A stretch of 64,000 nucleotides of DNA, taken from positions 16,849 through 80,848 of the forward strand of contig JASANC010001821.1 of NCBI GenBank assembly GCA_030248135.1. The letters are read 5' to 3'. The translations under genes were made by a program, and so were the position numbers. Below, in pieces: positions 31,701 through 37,298 of the stretch (positions are counted from its first letter, which is position 1; every line of letters starts with the position of its first letter). The notes under the pieces are model-generated. The model did no database searches, was not told where the DNA came from, and saw nothing but the letters and a program-made list of their open reading frames with translations. The DNA is from Theristus sp. LFF4_11. Lineage: Eukaryota > Nematoda > Chromadorea > Monhysterida > Xyalidae.

Positions 31701-33692
31701 GAAAAAGTGTGCTCACTTTTACAAAACTAAGACCTAGTGAACTTTCTCGCTATCGTCTTTCGTAAGTTAAAAACACAACACAAACCCGTTCTGAAAACTC
31801 CAGCATCAAATCAAGCGCCCCTCAATAGGAAGGACAGTGCACTGCAACTGTGAAACGCATAAAAACGTGCAAACAGCAAACACAACACACCCTAAAGCTC
31901 AGAAAGCACACAAAAGCACACGTGTTTGTATCACACTGTCGCCAAACAATCGACCATTTACGTTCACAAAGTTCAGTTTATGTAAACAATGGGTTTAGAA
32001 TTCAACGCACACTGTACGATTACGACCAAACCTTCATCTGACGAGCCTTTCACAAGCAAAGCAATCACCCCAATGCCAAACATTGAAAACACCACCAGCT
32101 TTGCCAGATTTGGAAAGTAAAGCACTCAATTTTGTTAAAACACCAGTTTTCTGGTGTACTAAACACTTTTTCAAGCAAATCGCTAAAACTTAGCTCAGAT
32201 GCGGTTGCCAAAAAGACGAAAAGCTGAAAAGACGTCAGACGTGAATTCAACTTTCACACGCACACATCCACCAGAGCACAGCATACAGCAAGCAGGCATC
32301 AAACAAGGCAGCCACGGCAGCGGGGTGTTTCATGCGAGCATCAGTAGCCTTCGTGGCTTTGTGGAACGTTTACGCTGGTTAAAAACACAAATGATACGAA
32401 GAATGCGATGCACACTAAGTCCAAAGGAGAATCCCCATCGGCGTCAATGTGGCTTCCTTTGAACGCATGTTTTTTTGAAACACGAACGCAGAAATGCCTT
32501 TTGAATAAAATAACATTCGAAAGCCGCAACAACGAAATTTTCGAATTCACGGCCATTCAGGGATATAGGCGGCCGACAGCTAGTGGAAAAAACGAAAAAC
32601 AATCGAGATACAGGCTGGGAATCTAATACCAGATGCTCGTCGCAGCTGGTCCAGCAGGTCAAAGCGGGACAACGACAACCCGAAGGTAATGGCTCGAACG
32701 GGCCGCTAAGTCGTGCGCACATGAAACACCGGTGATTGGTTGGCACACCGTCGGGTGTCTGCATCCATCCGGGTCTACAAACTCAAAAAAGCGTGCATTC
32801 GCCACCGACCTCGCGGCATCATCGGTGAGCGCGTGCACGTGCGGCGTGTGAAAGAGCACGGCCAACTGCAACTGTGCACCGCCGGCCGTCGCCCCCGCCG
32901 CGCCACCCTGTACACCGTTGCTGTACGGCGACGACGGACATTTGTCGAGCTGCTTACGCAACGGCTTGTCCAGCTCCACCCAGCGATGCAGCTTCGTGCG
33001 CGCCGACTTCATGCGTAGACCGAAGTAGACGCTCTGTGGTTACGAGGTTATTTGGTAATTGTGGACATTCGTTATCGTTAGCGACACAGGCCCGATCGAA
33101 TCAACAACAGCTTGAAAGCATATTCATAGACTCACGCGCGCTGAAGCGCATGCGCCACTGTACCATGTGTTTGTTTCGTGAATCTGTAGCGAGTGACGCC
33201 GGCGCTTCAAATTCCAAGAATGACACTTGAGGAAAGACTTGCTATTTTCGGTTGGTCGTTGGAATTGCAATGTCATGACAGTGCAGCAAACAGTGCCGTT
33301 CTACTCTGCATGCAATATCTTTTGGTTTGGTGCCGCGCCTCAATGCGCGCATAGATGGGTAAGCAGTCGCATGCACGACGCGGGAATTCAAAATTGGCAA
33401 ACGGATCCGAGTCTCCTAAATAAGGCCGGGTCACTTAGACTATTCTGAATTACCACATACAGATTGAAACTAGTTTTCTTTTACGTTCACAACCGCAGTG
33501 AGTCGCAGGTCTTAATGAACAGATCATAGTACAGCACAGCTGACCTGCAGAATGTCGAGCCTCTGGCAGATGTAGTCCATGCAGTCCTGTCCGGTGCTCT
33601 CCGTGGTCAGCGTGCACTGCAACAGGCGCTGCGCCTCCACCAGCTCGATCGTCACCACGTACACGTCGCGCGACAGCTCGTAGTGGCCGTGT
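8410..33692 (-). CDS. Pez-type FERM / protein tyrosine phosphatase (PTPN14/PTPN21 family)
   Basis: This is a homologue of PTPN14/PTPN21 (Drosophila Pez), a cytoskeletal FERM-phosphatase linked to Hippo signalling. FERM exons in order are 33692-33545, 33033-32810, 31127-31030, 30228-30002, 29788-29697 and 29217-29052; phases agree across all junctions. Middle-region exons that I support less firmly lie near 27790, 27460-27365, 26836-26347 (poly-Q), 25350-25178 (PPPY), 24367-24283, 23800-23524 (with RSTPDL) and 17650-17390. C-terminal phosphatase exons are 10746-10500, 10101-9998, 9737-9608, 9166-8994 and 8538-8410, again in phase, ending in SRLI as in the vertebrate proteins. The first exon with the start codon was not found, so the right end is open. 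The N-terminal half of the phosphatase domain was also not found between 10747 and 17390. Two introns start with GC. The family assignment is secure; the middle exon borders are approximate. Confidence 0.88.
9484..9582. repeat. Dispersed 90-bp repeat, copy 1
   Basis: About 90 bases starting ATCAACCAATTTGTATGG recur near 40534-40625 in the same orientation with only a few changes. Part of the unit (CGGCCTGGCCAAGATCATG) resembles the 5' region of U2 snRNA, but the match is short. It sits in an intron of the Pez-like gene. It could be a fragment of a SINE or another dispersed element. Confidence 0.55.
10747..11579. other. Intron of the Pez-like gene, no coding signal
   Basis: No exon can be supported here. 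In particular, I cannot find the YINASH, YIATQGP or FW.M motifs that should precede the phosphatase exon at 10746. The sequence is AT-rich with scattered GC-rich words and no recognisable repeat. Confidence 0.4.
11580..11940. repeat. Two degenerate tandem units flanking the satellite
   Basis: The phrase GTTCGCCCTTTCAATTTTTA occurs near 11563 and again near 11739. Each time it is followed by a similar sequence with GACACTTTC and GGGTAATTYCA words, giving a period of about 170 bases. GGGTAATTYCA is also part of the 149-bp satellite, so these look like older, diverged relatives at the edge of the array. Confidence 0.55.
11985..14935. repeat. 149-bp satellite array, about 20 copies
   Basis: A unit containing CGTGAGCAACTCTAGATGC and GTGACGATTTCGGGCGAATC recurs every 149 bases; measured starts are 12011, 12160, 12309, 12458 and 12607. 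Central copies are nearly identical, while copies at both ends, especially after about 14350, carry more substitutions and short deletions. That is the usual pattern of a homogenised array. Each unit holds a short inverted pair, GATTTCG and CGAAATC. The array lies inside what should be an intron of the Pez-like gene, in the interval where phosphatase exons are missing. Confidence 0.95.
15016..15813. mobile_element. MITE with about 150-bp terminal inverted repeats
   Basis: The left arm (about 15016-15165) starts ATTATCTAAAAATGCGGGAG, and its near-perfect reverse complement forms the right arm (about 15664-15813). The spacer of about 500 bases has no transposase-like ORF. The element is about 0.8 kb. 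No convincing target duplication longer than two bases is visible, so the superfamily is uncertain. Arm identity is very high, with only about one or two mismatches seen, which suggests recent insertion or ongoing conversion between the arms. Confidence 0.85.
15814..17160. other. Intronic AT-rich stretch without recognised features
   Basis: The sequence between the long-TIR MITE and the next hairpin MITE has many short ORFs on both strands, but none has a domain or splice context I can support. There is no sign of the missing phosphatase exon. Confidence 0.4.
17165..17335. repeat. Hairpin MITE (GTGCACTGTCTTCAGAC family)
   Basis: The right end reads GAGTGCACTGTCTTCAGACC and the interior holds ACACAGTAATGTTGCACATT and CA/GT-rich arms, as in the full copy at 29.5 kb. 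The left end is worn. It is intronic in the Pez-like gene. Confidence 0.6.
17390..17650 (-). CDS. Pez-like gene, Ser/Pro/Ala-rich middle exon
   Basis: On the minus strand the acceptor TTTTGTTCTCTAG is followed by a long open frame beginning [11 protein letters not shown]. It continues as low-complexity Ser/Thr/Pro/Ala sequence with possible phosphorylation sites. It matches the variable region between FERM and phosphatase in this family only by position and composition. The donor may be at about 17395 (GGTTTGTC). GC content is much higher than the surrounding intron, which supports coding use. Confidence 0.55.
   Translation of the reverse strand, partial: GASRAQRLDAADRSGVRACKAVVLARRLADHRRATVSDDDATAASVRSGGRAAECDVERAATGRDSDANGDDSRWRSAVADSRHER
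18062..18252. repeat. Hairpin MITE copy
   Basis: It contains a TCGTAATGATGCACGATCAG-like left half, a CA repeat, and a right half ending CAATGTCTTCAGACAAG. This matches the hairpin family at 29.5 kb, with substitutions. It is intronic. Confidence 0.55.
19117..20030. mobile_element. Foldback element FB1 with 15-bp repeat ends and 8-bp target duplication
   Basis: AAGTAACG occurs at 19117-19124 and 20023-20030 and brackets an 898-bp element. Its ends are inverted and built from tandem 15-mers of the type GAATTCCGGCCCGAA (about eight units on the left, about nine on the right in opposite orientation). A unique inverted stretch including TTTTCGCCAGCACGAACAAT then continues toward a central spacer. 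Nothing in the spacer looks like a transposase. An 8-bp duplication fits hAT- or P-like cut-and-paste, and the tandem-repeat ends recall Drosophila Foldback elements. Confidence 0.88.
20896..23007 (+). mobile_element. Non-autonomous Helitron
   Basis: The left end reads TCTATAATACTAAG and is preceded by A. The right end is CTAG at 23004-23007, followed by T. A 7-bp-stem hairpin, CCGTGCC-GTA-GGCACGG, lies at 22978-22994, nine bases upstream of CTAG. These are the three hallmarks of a Helitron: 5' TC, 3' hairpin plus CTRR, and insertion between A and T with no duplication. The 2.1-kb body has no Rep or helicase ORF and is largely tandem repeats. It lies in an intron of the Pez-like gene. Confidence 0.82.
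21340..22780. repeat. Tandem repeat array inside the Helitron (about 236-bp period)
   Basis: GCGTCACTTRGGATAGAAAA recurs near 21368, 21602, 21838 and 22066, giving a period of about 235 bases. Each unit includes GGCTTAGGTTAGGGTAAGC. Right of about 22250 the repeats continue as shorter, more diverged units of mixed length. Tandem arrays inside Helitrons are common in animals. Confidence 0.85.
23524..23800 (-). CDS. Pez-like gene, exon with RSTPDL motif
   Basis: After an acceptor CGTTTGTGGCAG the frame reads [20 protein letters not shown] and continues as Ser/Ala/Gln-rich sequence. In vertebrate PTPN14/21 a PPPPY motif is followed by a similar STPDL segment. Here the Pro run and STPDL are kept, but there is no PPxY. 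The donor is probably CAG|GTTCGT near 23523. Confidence 0.6.
23984..24105. repeat. CCAAT-type palindromic repeat
   Basis: ATATATGC near 23974 and GCATATAT near 24080 form inverted ends around three GCTGATTGGTT words. The words are shared with the palindromic element at 26.93 kb and fragments near 3.49, 29.87, 39.61 and 40.33 kb. Confidence 0.5.
24283..24367 (-). CDS. Pez-like gene, short middle exon
   Basis: The acceptor CTCGCTGTTGCAG and donor CAACAG|GTGAGT flank an open frame that reads [20 protein letters not shown]. The donor is close to consensus. There is no recognisable domain. The assignment rests on splice sites, composition and position between the PPPY and RSTPDL exons. Confidence 0.5.
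25008..25138 (-). mobile_element. tRNA-derived SINE, diverged copy
   Basis: It shares AGCGTACAGA, GCGCCCATC, CATCAAGTGCC and CGCACAGACA, in the same order, with the better copies at 33.7 and 55.0 kb. Read on the minus strand, the tRNA-like head is at the right with a B-box-like GATCGAG. Confidence 0.6.
25178..25350 (-). CDS. Pez-like gene, PPPY-motif exon
   Basis: The acceptor CGTTTGCAG precedes a frame that includes [20 protein letters not shown]. The spacing of this motif (PP.Y.P.PDY) matches a conserved segment of PTPN21. PPxY motifs bind WW domains of Hippo-pathway proteins such as Kibra and Yorkie/YAP, so the interaction is a reasonable inference. The donor is probably GAC|GTACGT. Confidence 0.7.
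25503..25640. repeat. Hairpin MITE copy, right end worn
   Basis: The left end GGTCTGAAGACAGTGCACTT is intact and is followed by CA-rich and GT-rich arms. The right terminal box is not visible. It is intronic. Confidence 0.5.
26347..26836 (-). CDS. Pez-like gene, His/Gln-rich (poly-Q) exon
   Basis: The acceptor TTTTGTTGCAG is followed by a long open frame. It starts with an acidic stretch (DEDDTDDEL), runs through about 80 residues of mixed Gln and His, and ends with Ser/Pro sequence containing [18 protein letters not shown]. The donor is CAACG|GTGTGT near 26346. The repeat is CAR-based with few pure runs, so it is likely more stable than a pure CAG tract. Vertebrate relatives have a disordered linker here but no comparable poly-Q that I know of. 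Confidence 0.65.
26929..27052. repeat. Palindromic MITE with CCAATCAGCTAGTTGG ends
   Basis: The left end CCAACTAGCTGATTGGTTGG is the reverse complement of the right end. Arms of about 45 bases include ATCACGTGATGCATGC, and the loop is short. Partial copies occur near 3455-3505 and 29868-29910. Confidence 0.75.
27365..27462 (-). CDS. Pez-like gene, probable linker exon
   Basis: The acceptor CACTATGGGCTAG leads into a frame reading [20 protein letters not shown] with a possible donor at CGATG|GTCAGG. The sequence is Ser/Thr/Pro/Gly-rich and fits the linker after FERM. A further exon near 27700-27790 ([16 protein letters not shown] on the minus strand) is possible. The borders are uncertain. 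Confidence 0.4.
29514..29690. repeat. Hairpin MITE, best copy
   Basis: The left end CTGAAGACAGTGCACTTAGT and the right end ACCTAGTGCACTGTCTTCAG are inverted. Inner arms TAATGTTGCACAGTGACAAA and TGTGCGTGCAACATTACTGT are also paired. It ends within ten bases of the donor of a Pez-like exon (29697). Confidence 0.8.
30235..31025. other. Intron between FERM exons, nothing recognised
   Basis: Apart from a GC-rich stretch at 30235-30430 with several overlapping open frames, the intron is AT-rich. I find no domain or repeat. Confidence 0.4.
31130..32805. other. Long intron between FERM exons, nothing recognised
   Basis: AT-rich and A-rich on the plus strand, with no repeats I can match elsewhere in the window and no supported exon. 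Confidence 0.4.
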
Positions 33693-33707
33693 CTGCGCAA
33701 AGCAAGC

Positions 33708-33902
33708 AGCGTTGTTGTTGTTGTTGTTGTTCGGATTTTTAGGCATGTTTTTAGCCAGGGCTAACCCAGAGAAGCGTACAGAACGCCATTGAGCAGGGCG
33801 CCCATCGAGTTTTCTGTCATTAAGTGCCTATACACCCCTCGGCGGGGCTCGATCCCCCGAGCGCACAGACAATAGTCTAACGCACTACCACCAGGCCACG
33901 AG
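33708..33902 (-). mobile_element. tRNA-derived SINE with (AAC)n tail
   Basis: On the minus strand the head reads CGTGGCCTGGTGGTAGTGCG, like the D-arm of a Ser/Leu-type tRNA (A box), and then GGGGATCGAGCCCC (B box). A unique body follows with GTACGCTTCTCTGGGTTA, and the element ends in about seven AAC units at 33710-33731. A second copy at 54979-55152 shares head, body and tail. The tail ends about 17 bases from the acceptor of the first supported FERM exon. Confidence 0.8.
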
Positions 33903-34540
33903 CGGTGACAGTAGCGTTTTACAACAGTGCCATGAACTGATGCTCACGTAACACTTGTCGATAAGCGATAGACAAATAATGGACAAGACAGACAGATTCT
34001 GTCAATTTCATTTCAGCCAGAACTGTGACAACTGACAACGACGCGTGAAATCGGTTGGACCGAAGTTTACTGACCGAGATTTTACCACGGAAAGTTAACA
34101 ATTTTCACAAACACTTCATCAATTGGTCTGTGGGCTGTGCAAAGAAAAGTACCCCCTCTTTTAATTCCAAACAAATAGCCAGGGTTATTTTGGACACACA
34201 CTGGCACAAAAAAAACTATTCACAGAGTGATCTGTCACGATCAGTATACGCACGAGAAAACACGCAGACAGCGCAACGAAAAAAAAACCAAATCAAACAC
34301 AAAAAAACCATCGAAACCGCACCGTTTTCCAAGTTTCAACTTGAGAGGCATCGTTGACACTGAGGTCAGCTCGCTTGGCCTCAGCCAGCGGTCACAACAC
34401 AACAACCAACACCGGAGACGGAAGGACAGTTTCTTCTCTATTATTTCCACTTAGGTCGTCGTCGTGATCGTGAATCGTTCGCGCTGCAAAAAATAGACTC
34501 CAACGCATAGCATACTTGTTTTAGTCCGGAGCGGGGCAGT
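33903..34540. other. Gap between SINE and foldback cluster
   Basis: The missing first exon of the Pez-like gene should lie in or beyond this interval. A minus-strand acceptor-like TATTTTTTGCAG near 34485 precedes a short Arg-rich frame, but the match to a Pez N-terminus is too weak to call. Confidence 0.25.
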
Positions 34541-34544
34541 ACCA

Positions 34545-35862
34545 TCATAGTTGTTCCAGGGCCGAGGGGTTGGGGCATAGTTGTTCCAGAGCCGAGGGGT
34601 TGGGGGGGGGCGATATAGATAGCTGGAGCAAATTTTCCAGATAGATAGCTGGAAAATTTTGGGTGGGCCGCGGGGGGGGGGGGGGGGGCCATGTGACTTT
34701 GGGGGGGGGGGCGGTCAAAATTTTGAAATTTGATAGATAGATAGCTGAAACGCTAAAATACTATAAAAACAGCAAAATAATGCTAAAAATACACTAAAAA
34801 TCAGTTATAAATGCACATTTTACCTAAAATTAGCGAAATTTTCAAGAATTACAAGCAAAAATGGTCAATTTTGGTCAAAAATTGACTCATTTCATGTCTT
34901 CGAAGACAAAATTTTTCAGATAGATAGCTGGCTGAGAAATTTTTTCAGATAGATAATAGCTGAGCCAAAAAAACCTGTCTGATAGAGATAGATTCGAAAA
35001 TTTTTGGGGGGGGGGCGGCCCCTCCCAGGCCCCCCCCCCTAGAACAACTATGGGTTGGGGGGGGGGGGATATAGATAGCTGGAGCAAATTTTAGCATTTA
35101 GCGGGGCGGGGGGGGGGGTCCATCGTCCATGTGACTTTGGGGTAGGGTCAGTACCGTGGGCGAGGGGGGGGGGGGGGGGGTACACCCCCCCAGAGCACCA
35201 GAGACCGTCGGGTGGGGGGGGGTGGGGGGGGGGCACCGTGCCACCCCCCCCCCCGAAAAACGGGCCCCCCCCCCACGGACCCCCCCCCCCCCCCTCGAAA
35301 ATTTGGCCGACACCCCCCCCCCACACCCCCCATGAAATTTTGTCTGGCGGAGACCCCCCCCCCAAAATTTTCCGTACACCATAGGTGTTCTAGGGGGGGC
35401 CTGGGGGAGGGGGGGCCGCCCCCCCCCAAAAAAATTTCGAATCTATCTCTATCAGACAGGTTTTTTCGGCTCAGCTATTATCTATCTAAAAAATTTTCTC
35501 AGCCAGCTATCTATCTGAAATTTTTTGTCTTCGAAGACATAAAATGAGTCAATTTTTGACCAAAATTGACCATTTTTGCTCGCAATTATTGAAAATTTCG
35601 TTAATTTCAGGTAAAATACGCGAGTATACTTGATTTTTAGTGTATTTTTAGCATTATTTTGCTGTTTTTATAGCTTTTTAGCATTTTAGCTATCTATCTA
35701 TCAAATTTCAAAATTTTGACCGCCCCCCCCCCCCCAAAATCACATGGCCCACCCCCGCGGCCCCCCCCAAAATTTTCCAGCTATCTATCTGTCTAGAAAA
35801 TTTGCTCCAGCTATCTATATCATCGGCCCCCCCCCCAAGCCCTCGGCTCTGGAACAACTATG
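34545..35862. mobile_element. Large foldback element with G/C-homopolymer arms
   Basis: CATAGTTGTTCC at the left is inverted as GGAACAACTATG at the right. Arms of about 450-500 bases share GATATAGATAGCTGGAGCAA, GATAGATAGATAGCTG, TTTTGGTCAAAAATTGACTC and GTCTTCGAAGACA, each present once per arm in opposite orientation. Long G runs in the left arm mirror C runs in the right. The left end is doubled and the centre (35040-35380) holds further partial copies, so nested insertion is likely. Proline- and glycine-rich ORFs here come from homopolymers and are not genes. Confidence 0.8.
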
Positions 35863-37145
35863 CCGTACACCCTAAAATTTTTTTCGAAAATCATGATTTT
35901 TTGTCTATAAAGTCCATAATATAAGCTGAATATGTGATAACTTGACCATCTTCATTGTAATTTCAACGATTTTGCAGCAAAATTTAGCGTTTTTCCTTCA
36001 AAATTTAAGCGAAAAATTATCATGGGGGGGTGGGGGGGGGTGGACCCCCCCCACAGAAAATTTTGAAAAAATGCACCCCCCCCCATGGGACCCCCATGGG
36101 GGGGTCGGGGGTCCCACGTAGGGTTGTTAAACAAAAATGAAAATTTTTTTTTTAAAAAAGTGATTAAAAAAAAAACAAAAATGCCGATTTTTTTTTTTTT
36201 TTAAATTCGAAAAATTTTCCTCTAATATGCTCTGAAAACCTCAATTTTGGCAAAATTTTTCGAAAGTTCAACAAAAATTTTCTTTGATTATACCTCGTAA
36301 AACCTTTAGCAGTCGATTTTGGGCCGTTTTACCGACTGATTTTAGGCTACGACAACATCTGCGATGAAGTTTTTGAGCGTCCCAAAGCTTGGCCTACCAT
36401 TTCCGATGCAGATAAGGTGACGATTCGCCTCGCAGAGCGTCCGATTGTGCTCGCTGCTCCGTTTGCAAGCGCTACGTTGTCTGGTTGCTTGCTGCTTCGT
36501 GTCGTGTCGTCGCAACACCATCAGAAGAATTGATCGAATTTCAAGGCGGTATGTTTGTCTTCACTTTAGCATTAGTTTAGCTGGGGACAATTAGTGACGT
36601 TTTGGAGGTCAAAACACAAGAAGAGGCATGGTGACGGTTTGGAAAAGGGGTAATTGAGGTCACCAAAACAAAATCTGCAAAGTTCCGTCATATGGGAGTC
36701 ATTCGGGAGGCGCTTGCATATCATATGTGGTTCTTCGGACTCCCTGATTGATTTAGCACAACTTTGATTTTTGAAATTTTTAAAAAAAAAAAAAATTTTT
36801 TTAAAAAAAAACAAAAATGACGATTTTTGTTTTTTTTAACAACCCTAGTCCCACGTTACCATAGGTTGGACCCCCCCTCACTTTTTGGTCGGCACCCCCC
36901 CCCCCCCACGGCACCATACCCCCCCCCCTTCGAAAATTGTTTTGGGCCCACGGTACTGGGTAGGGTTGTTAAACAAAAATGAAATTTTTTTTAAAGTGAT
37001 TAAAAAAAACAAAAATGCCGATTTAAAAAAAAGGTGACGGTTTGGAAAAGGGGTAATTGAGGTCACCAAAACAAAATCTGCAAAGTTCAGCCATACGATG
37101 TAACGATGTAACGATGTAACGATGTAACATGTAACGATACGGGAG
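35863..37145. repeat. Nested low-complexity repeats
   Basis: Two related blocks, at about 36120-36210 and 36960-37040, share GTAGGGTTGTTAAACAAAAA and AACAAAAATGCCGATTT. A third sequence, GGTTTGGAAAAGGGGTAATT, occurs near 36634 and 37030. Paired C- and G-runs lie at 36020-36110. A TAACGATG microsatellite occupies 37090-37130. The arrangement suggests insertions into insertions. Confidence 0.6.
36346..36416 (+). other. Orphan exon-like segment
   Basis: A good acceptor (CTGATTTTAG) and donor (AAG|GTGACG) bracket an open frame reading GYDNICDEVFERPKAWPTIS. I recognise no family. It sits among repeats and could be a fragment of a transposon-encoded or captured gene. Confidence 0.2.
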
Positions 37146-37298
37146 CATAGTTGTTCCAGAGCCGGGGGGTTGGGGGGGGGGGGCGATATAGATAGCTGGA
37201 GCAAATTTTCCAGATAGATAGATAGCTGGAAAATTTTGGGGGGGGCCATGTGACTTTGGGGGGCCGGTCAAAATTTTGAAATTTGATAGATAGATAGC
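37146..37298. mobile_element. Solo arm of the large foldback element abutting a G-alpha exon
   Basis: It begins CATAGTTGTTCCAGAGCC and runs through the same GATATAGATAGCTGG and GATAGATAGATAGCTA blocks as the full copy at 34.5 kb. It stops exactly where the G-alpha reading frame reaches NKTDL. The opposite arm is absent. Confidence 0.75.

Larger units (their letters stand above)
29052..33692 (-). other. Exons encoding the FERM domain of the Pez-like protein
   Basis: Six exons splice in phase. F1 lobe: [20 protein letters not shown], then [18 protein letters not shown]; then YFGLR and [18 protein letters not shown]2 lobe: [14 protein letters not shown], then [20 protein letters not shown] with ELLYI and YGTEFF. 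F3 lobe: [34 protein letters not shown] and [17 protein letters not shown]. Every block lines up with PTPN21. The F1 exon at 32810-33033 carries a Gly/Ala-rich insert absent from vertebrate copies. The intron after 29697 begins GCAAGT. Confidence 0.9.

Noticed and set aside
33840..33902. A functional tRNA gene on the minus strand
   Set aside because: The D-arm and B-box-like parts are present, but there is no paired acceptor stem or normal anticodon arm. It continues into a shared body and an (AAC)n tail, so it is a SINE.
34441..34490. First exon of the Pez-like gene
   Set aside because: A fair acceptor is followed by a short Arg-rich frame, but a first exon should not need an acceptor and the residues do not match the conserved N-terminus.
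35048..35430. Long Pro/Gly-rich ORFs on both strands
   Set aside because: They are translations of C and G homopolymers within a foldback element, with no start context or splice support.
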